Below are positions 8,155 to 13,168 of a stretch of DNA of 13,168 nt, piece by piece (positions within the stretch are counted from its first letter, which is position 1; each line of letters starts with the position of its first letter). This DNA comes from Deltaproteobacteria bacterium (lineage in GTDB: Bacteria; Desulfobacterota; DSM-4660; Desulfatiglandales; Desulfatiglandaceae). The stretch spans positions 1-13,168 of the forward strand of contig JABGPV010000143.1 of NCBI GenBank assembly GCA_018644785.1, read 5' to 3'. The notes below the pieces were generated by a model. That model was not told the DNA's origin. It saw only the letters and a program-made list of their open reading frames with translations, and searched no databases. The position numbers were made by a program, and so were the translations under genes.

Positions 8155-8182
8155 TTGACTTAACATCCACTTATAGTATAAA
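8155..8182 (+). promoter_or_regulatory. Sigma-70-type promoter for the PBP1A / M48 protease unit
   Basis: TTGACT (8155-8160), a 16-base spacer and TATAAA (8177-8182) give a strong housekeeping-type match in the 165-bp gap between lspA and the penicillin-binding protein gene. The predicted start near 8189 leaves a leader of about 90 nt. No clear rho-independent terminator for lspA was found in this gap. Confidence 0.6.
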
Positions 8183-8280
8183 TTCCCTCAGAAGGGCATC
8201 TGTTTTAGGATGAACTCCGTAACCTTGCAACCTGACCGCTCTTGATTTCTTCCACCGGGGCGCGATGAGGCATTCCCCTG

Positions 8281-10701
8281 ATGAAACTGTTCTTCAAGAT
8301 CCTGTTGTGTTTTATCTTGATTGTTGTGGTTTTCGGCCTCTGTGTCGGTGCCTATTTTGGTTACCTGTGGTCCAGCAATCTTCCCTATGTGGGGTCTGTA
8401 AAGGATTACAGGCCGCCGGTTATCACCAGAATTTACAGCGAAGATGGCCAGGTGATCGGAAGGCTCTGGGAGGAGAAACGGACCGTTGTGCCCGTTTCAG
8501 GACTACCCCGGCATTTGATCAATGCCTTTGTCGCTGCTGAAGACGCGCGGTTTTTTGAGCATCAGGGCGTGGACGTTCAAGGCATTGCTCGTGCATTTTT
8601 GAAAAACCTGTCGGCTGGGAAGGTTGAGCAGGGGGGGAGTACCATCACCCAGCAGGTGACCAAATCACTGATTCTCAAGAATGTCAAGAAGACCTATCGC
8701 CGAAAGGTCCGTGAAGCGATCTTATCCGTTCAACTGGAAAAATCATTTCCCAAAGAACATATCCTGTTTCTCTATCTCAACCAGATTTATCTGGGGCAGG
8801 GCGCCTACGGCGTCGAGGCGGCAAGCCAGACCTATTTCCGCAAACCCGCAAAAGATCTGAATCTTGCCGAAGCGGCTCTCCTGGCCGGGTTGCCCCAAGC
8901 GCCGGCCAGGTATTCGCCGGTTTCCCATTTTGATCGTGCCAAGGCCCGTCAGAAATACGTTCTTACAAGGATGTATGAAGAAGGATTCATCACAGAAGCA
9001 TCTCGTGATCAGGCGCTGCAAGCCACCTTTCAAATTCACGGGAAAGAAATCAACACCTTTGAAAGGGCGCCTTACTTTTCCGAACATGTTCGGCGGTATC
9101 TTCTGAAAAAATATGGGAAGGACCTCCTCTATCGCGGGGGGCTCAAGGTCTATACAACACTGAACTTGAAAATGCAGGTTCTCGGCCGGGAAGCTCTGGA
9201 CAGGGGTTTGATTGAACTGGACAAACGTGAAGGGTATCGGGGCCCCCTTAAACATCTTTCGGAGGTTGAGATCCGGGATTATGAAGCCCGGGCTTCAAAA
9301 GAATTTTCCATTTCAAACCCGAAAGTCGATTCGGTGGTGAAGGGGTTGGTGACCCAAGTGGATGACAAAAGGAAGGAAGTCTCCATCCGATTGGGAAAAG
9401 AGATGGCGTACCTTCCGTTGAAACAGATGAAATGGGCAAGAAAACCCAACATAAAAGTGCCGTATTACGAAGCACGCGTCAGAAAGCCTTCTTCCGTATT
9501 AAAACCCGGCGATGTGGTGCTGGTGAGAATCCTTAAAAAGTACAGTGATGCTACGTCTAAAAAAGGCAGTGGGAAAAAAGGAAAGGGCAGAAATAAGCAG
9601 AAGGCTTTCACCTGGACGGTTGCTTTGGAACAGAGGCCGAAAGCACAGGGGGCACTGGTCTGCATGGATGCAGAAACCGGTGAAGTGAAAACCATGCTGG
9701 GAGGGCGCAGTTTTGATGTGAGCCAGTTTAACCGGGCCATACAGTCCAGGCGGCAACCGGGTTCCGCTTTCAAGCCCTTGATCTATTCCGCGGCTCTGGA
9801 CCGGGGCATGAGTCCGGTGACGATTATCATGGATTCTCCCTATGTCTCCTCTCCCAATGAGGCTGGGGAGATTTGGAAACCCAAGAATTACAAAAAAAAG
9901 TTCTACGGTCCCACACTGATCAGGACGGGTCTCGCCAAGAGCAGGAATGTGATTACCGTCAAAATCCTAAACAAAATCGGTGTGAATTATGCCATTCGCT
10001 ATGCCAGAAGCCTAGGCATCGAATCTGATTTGACCCCGGATCTTTCACTGGCGCTGGGTTCATCCGGTGTTTCACTCATGGAACTGACCCGCGCATACGC
10101 CGCCTTTGCCAATGGCGGAACGCTGGTGAAGCCGTTTTTCATAAAACGGGTCCTGGACCGCGGCGGGAATGTCATTGAAGAGAATCAGCCGGAAACGGAA
10201 CCGGTTATTTCAAAGGAAACGGCGTTTGTTATGACGGATTTGTTGAAGGCCGTCGTGAGCGAGGGAACGGGCTGGCGTATCAGGGCTCTGAAGCGACCTG
10301 TTGCCGGTAAGACCGGCACGACCAACGATCTTCGGGATGCGTGGTTCATGGGATATACCCCGGGTCTGGCTACCGGTGTCTGGGTGGGTTACGATGACTC
10401 CCGTGAGATGGGAAAGGGGGAAACCGGTTCCAGGGCGGCCAGCCCCATCTGGCTGAATTTTATGCAGGAAGTTCTGGCCGGAGAGCCGGTAAAGGACTTC
10501 AAGGTGCCCAAAGGGGTTGTTTTTGCCAAGATAGATGGAAAAACAGGTCATCTGGCCGGGCGACATTCCAAAAAGACCGTTTTTCAGGCGTTTAAAGAGG
10601 GAAGCGAGCCCAAGCAATACGCCCCTAAAGCGTCCGCGGCCGGAACGAAATCCTTTTCACAGTTTGATGTGGACTCCCGGTTTGATATGGATGTTCAGTA
10701 G
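8281..10701 (+). CDS. mrcA: Penicillin-binding protein 1A (bifunctional peptidoglycan transglycosylase/transpeptidase)
   Basis: An 806-aa class A penicillin-binding protein that polymerises lipid II glycan strands and cross-links their peptides on the periplasmic face of the inner membrane. Residues 5-27 form one membrane anchor. The GT51 glycosyltransferase domain follows (about 50-225) with AAEDARFFEHQGVD (catalytic E87), QGGSTITQQ (117-125) and RRKVREAILSVQLE. A linker and an OB-like domain (about 345-450) precede the transpeptidase, which shows PGSAFK (nucleophile S495, K498), SRN (554-556) and KTGT (677-680). All catalytic motifs are intact. The OB domain holds a Lys/Gly-rich low-complexity stretch (about 419-441). 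GAGG lies 10 nt before the ATG, with a good promoter further upstream. The M48 protease gene follows after 33 bp. The PBP1A family assignment rests on domain order and the OB insert; the symbol mrcA is by family analogy. Confidence 0.95.
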   Translation: MKLFFKILLCFILIVVVFGLCVGAYFGYLWSSNLPYVGSVKDYRPPVITRIYSEDGQVIGRLWEEKRTVVPVSGLPRHLINAFVAAEDARFFEHQGVDVQGIARAFLKNLSAGKVEQGGSTITQQVTKSLILKNVKKTYRRKVREAILSVQLEKSFPKEHILFLYLNQIYLGQGAYGVEAASQTYFRKPAKDLNLAEAALLAGLPQAPARYSPVSHFDRAKARQKYVLTRMYEEGFITEASRDQALQATFQIHGKEINTFERAPYFSEHVRRYLLKKYGKDLLYRGGLKVYTTLNLKMQVLGREALDRGLIELDKREGYRGPLKHLSEVEIRDYEARASKEFSISNPKVDSVVKGLVTQVDDKRKEVSIRLGKEMAYLPLKQMKWARKPNIKVPYYEARVRKPSSVLKPGDVVLVRILKKYSDATSKKGSGKKGKGRNKQKAFTWTVALEQRPKAQGALVCMDAETGEVKTMLGGRSFDVSQFNRAIQSRRQPGSAFKPLIYSAALDRGMSPVTIIMDSPYVSSPNEAGEIWKPKNYKKKFYGPTLIRTGLAKSRNVITVKILNKIGVNYAIRYARSLGIESDLTPDLSLALGSSGVSLMELTRAYAAFANGGTLVKPFFIKRVLDRGGNVIEENQPETEPVISKETAFVMTDLLKAVVSEGTGWRIRALKRPVAGKTGTTNDLRDAWFMGYTPGLATGVWVGYDDSREMGKGETGSRAASPIWLNFMQEVLAGEPVKDFKVPKGVVFAKIDGKTGHLAGRHSKKTVFQAFKEGSEPKQYAPKASAAGTKSFSQFDVDSRFDMDVQ

Positions 10702-10721
10702 CATCAGTCGCAGGGCCTTTC

Positions 10722-10726
10722 AGGAG
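10722..10726 (+). promoter_or_regulatory. Ribosome binding site of the M48 protease gene
   Basis: AGGAG is followed by eight bases and ATG at 10735, in the 33-bp gap after the penicillin-binding protein stop. With no promoter between them, the two genes are probably one transcription unit. Confidence 0.75.
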
Positions 10727-10734
10727 AAAAAGAG

Positions 10735-12186
10735 ATGCGGGAGAAAAGATTCGCCAGTGTGCTGATGGGGCTTTTTCTGTTGTGCCTGCTTTGTTTTCCC
10801 ATCGCCTGTGCGGTCAATCCCGTGACTGGTGAGCACCAGTTGATGCTGTTAAGTGAGGAAGAAGAGATCAGGCTCGGGCAAGAAACCGATTCCCGGGTGG
10901 TCAGCGAATATGGCATTTACAGAGACGACCGGTTAACCGGCTACCTGGATGGTGTGGGAAAGAGACTGGCAAAGATTTCCCATCGTCCGGGGCTTCCCTA
11001 CGAGTTCAAGGTCCTGGACACCCCCGTGGTAAACGCATTTGCCGTGCCGGGTGGTTACGTCTATTTTACCCGCGGCATTCTGTCCAACCTGAACAGCGAA
11101 GCGGAACTGGCCTGTGTTATGGGGCACGAACTGGGTCATATTACCGCCCGCCATTCGGCCCAGCAGTACAGTCGCGCTCAGCTGGCCCAGTTAACCCTGG
11201 GCAGCGCCATGATGTTCTCTCAGACCCTGCAGGTACTGGCGCCGCTGGCGCAGATGGGGGTGAGTATGCTGTTCCTCAGTTACAGCCGGGACAATGAGCG
11301 GGAAGCCGATGACTTGGGGGTTGCCTATTCCAGCCAGGCGGGCTATGACGCCACCCATATGGCGCTTTTTTTTGAAACCCTTGAACGGATGAAACCGGTA
11401 TCGGATAAAAGTGGTCTGCCGGAATGGTTCTCCACCCATCCCAACCCGGAAGACCGTATCGGCGCTGTTCAGCGAGAGGCCCGAAAATGGCAGAAAGACC
11501 TGGGGCTGAAAAATTTCAAGGTCAATCGTGATGCCTATTTAAAACGGATCAACGGAATGGTTTACGGAGAGGACCCTCAGGAAGGGTTTGTGGAAAAAGG
11601 TGTCTTTTACCATCCCCTCCTTCGGTTTCAATTTCCGGTCCCCGAAAACTGGACCTTTCAAAATACCCGCAGCATGGTGCAAATGACCAGCCGGAACAAG
11701 GATGCGGCCATCATGTTTACGCTGTCTTCTGCAAAATCCCCGGATGAGGCCGCAAGAAATTTTGTTCAGAAGAACCGCGCGCGGTTGATGGCTTCCGACC
11801 GAAGGGACATCAACGGTTTATCGGCTGTTCGGACCGTATCCAGGGTTATGACCCACCAGGGAACCCTTGAAATCATGTCCAATTATGTTCAGAAAGGGGC
11901 CAAGGTCTATGAGTTCCACGGCCTGGCTCCGGAGAACGTTTTTCGGTCGTATCAGTCTGTATTTCAGAACACCATGGGCGGGTTCAGGCAGCTGACGGAC
12001 AAACGGATGTTGAACCGAAAACCCTATCGCATTCAAGTCGCCCCCGTACCCAGGACCGGAACCGTGAAGCAGGCGTTGAAGGCCCTGGGCGCGCCGGACA
12101 GAAAGCTTCAAGCCTGGGCGGTCATGAATGGAAAAACCCTGGATGAAACGGTACGGGCCGGGATGTTGCTGAAAATTGTGAAATGA
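10735..12186 (+). CDS. M48-family zinc metalloprotease, probable lipoprotein (BepA/LoiP-like)
   Basis: A 483-aa envelope metalloprotease. A basic start and hydrophobic stretch (6-24) lead to PIAC at 22-25, so C25 may be lipidated by the LspA pathway; the Pro at -3 is unusual for a lipobox, so this is not certain. The sequence NPVTGEHQLMLLSEEEE follows, as in M48 lipoproteins. The zinc site is GHELGH (H131, E132, H135) with the ExxxD ligand region DNEREADDLG (E188, D192). STHPNPEDRI (233-242) contains H235, matching the His of the BepA loop proposed to cap the zinc. The region after about 285 is a distinct C-terminal domain (GVFYHPLLRFQFPVPENW), and the last 50 residues (VPRTGTVKQALKALG, then MNGKTLDETVRAGMLLKIVK) look LysM-like. 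BepA works in outer-membrane protein assembly and quality control; the same role here is inferred from family and envelope context. Confidence 0.9.
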   Translation: MREKRFASVLMGLFLLCLLCFPIACAVNPVTGEHQLMLLSEEEEIRLGQETDSRVVSEYGIYRDDRLTGYLDGVGKRLAKISHRPGLPYEFKVLDTPVVNAFAVPGGYVYFTRGILSNLNSEAELACVMGHELGHITARHSAQQYSRAQLAQLTLGSAMMFSQTLQVLAPLAQMGVSMLFLSYSRDNEREADDLGVAYSSQAGYDATHMALFFETLERMKPVSDKSGLPEWFSTHPNPEDRIGAVQREARKWQKDLGLKNFKVNRDAYLKRINGMVYGEDPQEGFVEKGVFYHPLLRFQFPVPENWTFQNTRSMVQMTSRNKDAAIMFTLSSAKSPDEAARNFVQKNRARLMASDRRDINGLSAVRTVSRVMTHQGTLEIMSNYVQKGAKVYEFHGLAPENVFRSYQSVFQNTMGGFRQLTDKRMLNRKPYRIQVAPVPRTGTVKQALKALGAPDRKLQAWAVMNGKTLDETVRAGMLLKIVK

Positions 12187-12214
12187 CGAGATCCCAATCG
12201 CGGCGGTTTTGGCA

Positions 12215-12373
12215 TCAAAAAAGGGCGTAGATAAAGGGAGCCACAGCGCTGCCTTCGGTAAAGACAATCAATGCTCCGAACAGGGCCAGCGTGAGCAGTA
12301 TGGGAAGAAGCCAGTAACGCTTCCTGATCCGCAGGAACTCCCAGAATTCGCTAAAAATAGATTGATTCGCCAC
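12215..12373 (-). CDS. DUF5989-family (SxtK-like) small membrane protein, 52 aa
   Basis: A short gene with a GTG start at 12373-12371 and TGA stop at 12217-12215. The product begins with ANQSIFSEFWEFLRIRKRYW after the initiator, continues through one hydrophobic helix (about 22-38, LLPILLTLALFGALIVF) and ends TEGSAVAPFIYALF. The helix flanked by basic RIRKRYW and the terminal GSAVAPFIY match the DUF5989 pattern as I remember it, in which such ~50-residue peptides sit beside carbamoyltransferase and SxtJ genes. AAGGAG lies 8 nt before the GTG, overlapping the sxtJ-like stop codon. It is the last gene of a three-gene minus-strand cassette and ends 29 bp from the M48 protease stop, convergent. 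Probably an inner-membrane peptide; function unknown. The resemblance is from recall and was not checked by search. Confidence 0.87.
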   Translation of the reverse strand: MANQSIFSEFWEFLRIRKRYWLLPILLTLALFGALIVFTEGSAVAPFIYALF

Positions 12374-12381
12374 CTGTATAT

Positions 12382-12387
12382 CTCCTT
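12382..12387 (-). promoter_or_regulatory. Ribosome binding site of the DUF5989-type gene
   Basis: The minus strand reads AAGGAG, eight bases, then GTG. The first two bases of the site are part of the TAA stop codon of the SxtJ-like gene, so termination there places ribosomes at this start. Confidence 0.8.
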
Positions 12388-12781
12388 AATATCGTTTCAA
12401 GAATCTCGCTTTCGACTGTGCCGGTTCGGTTCTGTCCACCCAGTAGGACGGCGTTTTCCTATCGAACTTCAGCGAAATCGGTTTTCCGCCAATAAGCGTC
12501 TTTATTATCCCGGAAGGCGTAATCACCAGGTAATAGGCCAGGATGAGAATGACCACGGTGATTATTTTCCCTATGAAGTGAGAGATTTTGAGCCATCCCG
12601 AGTAAACGGGCCGCAAGCGTGCCGGAAACAGGATGAATCCCAATCCGATGGAAGAAAGGGCACCGAAAAAACAAGCGGGGATGGGTTTTCCCATCCAAAG
12701 TCCCAGCACGCACAAACCGCCAAAAAACAGGAGTGCCACAACACCGAATTTTCGAACCTCTTTCTTGTCAATCGAGCTCAA
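12386..12781 (-). CDS. SxtJ-family membrane protein
   Basis: A 131-aa membrane protein with three hydrophobic helices (about 13-29, 36-52 and 68-90). The segment LFPARLRPVYSGWLKISHFIGKIITVV and then ILILAYYLVITPSGIIKTLIGGKP, continuing to SYWVDR, matches the pattern of the SxtJ family found next to carbamoyltransferases, including in saxitoxin gene clusters. The start is TTG at 12781-12779, because GGAGG lies 7 nt upstream; it overlaps the last 14 nt of the carbamoyltransferase gene. The stop codon TAA is shared with the ribosome site of the following 52-aa gene. The order carbamoyltransferase, SxtJ-like and DUF5989-like is preserved with minimal spacing, which implies a functional unit. The biochemical role of SxtJ proteins is unknown; a membrane anchor or partner for the carbamoyltransferase is an inference. 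Confidence 0.9.
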   Translation of the reverse strand: MSSIDKKEVRKFGVVALLFFGGLCVLGLWMGKPIPACFFGALSSIGLGFILFPARLRPVYSGWLKISHFIGKIITVVILILAYYLVITPSGIIKTLIGGKPISLKFDRKTPSYWVDRTEPAQSKARFLKRY

Positions 12782-13168
12782 GTGTTTCCCTCCAGTCGGG
12801 GGCTTCTTCCCATGTGGGTTGATCTTCTTTCAGGAGCATGCAGTTCTCCATGATCAACACATCCATCTCCGTCCTCATAAAGCAACGGTAGGCATCTTCC
12901 GGGGTGCAGACGATCGGTTCACCCCTTACATTGAAGCTGGTATTGACGATTACCGGACACCCGGTCAGTTTGTCAAATTCTGAAATCACCTCGTAATAGT
13001 CCCTCTTGTCCTTTTTACTCACGGTCTGAAGCCGGGCAGAGTAGTCCAGATGGGTAACCGCGGGGATGTCGCTTCTTTTGACTTTCAGACGTTCCAACAT
13101 GGGGATATTTTCCCCTGATGGCTGGGGAAGTTGTTTGTTTTTTCTGACATTTGCGGTCAAAAGCATAT
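12768..13168 (-). CDS. Carbamoyltransferase (NodU/CmcH/SxtI family), C-terminal part
   Basis: The C-terminal 130 or so residues of an O-carbamoyltransferase whose start lies beyond the right edge; the frame is open to the window end. These enzymes, such as NodU, TobZ, CmcH and SxtI, transfer the carbamoyl group of carbamoyl phosphate, via a carbamoyladenylate, to a hydroxyl of a sugar or metabolite. Counting from the methionine codon at 13166-13164, visible signatures of the C-terminal domain are RSDIPAVTHLDYSARLQTV (31-49), TGCPVIVNTSFNVRGEPIV (68-86) and CTPEDAYRCFMRTEMDVLI (87-105), ending in LLKEDQP. Full members are around 550-620 aa, so most of the protein including the Kae1/HypF-like kinase-fold catalytic part is not visible. 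The last 14 nt overlap the SxtJ-like gene. The acceptor substrate cannot be inferred from this part alone. Confidence 0.93.
   Translation of the reverse strand, partial: MLLTANVRKNKQLPQPSGENIPMLERLKVKRSDIPAVTHLDYSARLQTVSKKDKRDYYEVISEFDKLTGCPVIVNTSFNVRGEPIVCTPEDAYRCFMRTEMDVLIMENCMLLKEDQPTWEEAPDWRETLELD
12789..12793 (-). promoter_or_regulatory. Ribosome binding site of the SxtJ-like gene (decides a TTG start)
   Basis: The minus strand reads GGAGG, seven bases, then TTG. The site lies within the codons for the last residues of the carbamoyltransferase, so the two genes are translationally coupled. Confidence 0.8.

Noticed and set aside
8743..9255. Minus-strand open frame inside the PBP1A gene
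   Set aside because: It is antisense to the glycosyltransferase domain with conserved motifs; no ribosome site or recognisable product.
12187..12214. Terminator between the convergent M48 and DUF5989 genes
   Set aside because: The 28 bases contain only a four-base CCAA/TTGG symmetry without a T-run in either direction.
11818..12267. Minus-strand open frame antisense to the M48 gene end and entering the DUF5989 gene
   Set aside because: It conflicts with two better supported genes and has no family signature.
12209..12853. A plus-strand open frame (214 codons) across the right-edge cassette
   Set aside because: It runs opposite three genes with family motifs and ribosome sites; its translation is low-complexity and polar without domain features.
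12215..13168. Saxitoxin biosynthesis locus
   Set aside because: Only the carbamoyltransferase-SxtJ-SxtK-like trio is present; the defining sxtA-type synthase and tailoring genes are not seen, and all neighbours are housekeeping genes. Similarity of the trio does not imply toxin production.

Overview
The window looks like a chromosomal segment from a Gram-negative bacterium, most likely a Desulfobacterota (former Deltaproteobacteria) lineage. The grounds are the ileS-lspA pair, the style of the IleRS and UvrC proteins, a bimodular class A penicillin-binding protein with an OB insert, and frequent TTG/GTG starts behind clear Shine-Dalgarno sites. The taxonomic call is an inference from protein recall, not a search. 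Coding density is very high. There is no stretch of 300 bases without a gene, and I saw no rRNA, tRNA, insertion sequence, integrase or CRISPR array.

Layout. (1) 1-739, plus: the C-terminal part of uvrC (excision repair), running in from the left edge. (2) 671-3985, minus: a three-gene run read right to left, consisting of an endonuclease IV-fold TIM-barrel protein, a DHH/DHHA1 phosphoesterase and the Mg2+ channel mgtE. The mgtE end overlaps the uvrC end convergently by 69 bp. (3) 3986-4092: a divergent intergenic region with a good plus-strand promoter. (4) 4093-8115, plus: a small two-helix membrane protein, a small cysteine-containing protein, ileS (isoleucyl-tRNA synthetase) and lspA (lipoprotein signal peptidase), joined by overlaps or a short gap. 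(5) 8116-8280: an intergenic region with a second good promoter. (6) 8281-12186, plus: a penicillin-binding protein 1A and an M48 metalloprotease, probably a lipoprotein, separated by 33 bp. (7) 12215-13168, minus: a tight cassette of a carbamoyltransferase (entering from the right edge), an SxtJ-type membrane protein and a 52-residue DUF5989-type membrane peptide.

How the genes work together. Regions 4 to 6 have a cell-envelope theme: lipoprotein maturation (LspA), peptidoglycan synthesis (PBP1A) and envelope protease quality control (M48, a possible LspA substrate). Region 2 combines magnesium uptake with two metal-dependent hydrolase or isomerase folds of unknown substrate.

The least understood part is the right-edge cassette. 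Its carbamoyltransferase, SxtJ-like and DUF5989/SxtK-like order parallels sxtI-sxtJ-sxtK of cyanobacterial saxitoxin clusters, but nothing else here suggests toxin synthesis. The likeliest reading is a widespread carbamoylation module with two membrane partners whose acceptor is unknown. The 52-aa gene is easy to overlook because of its size and GTG start.
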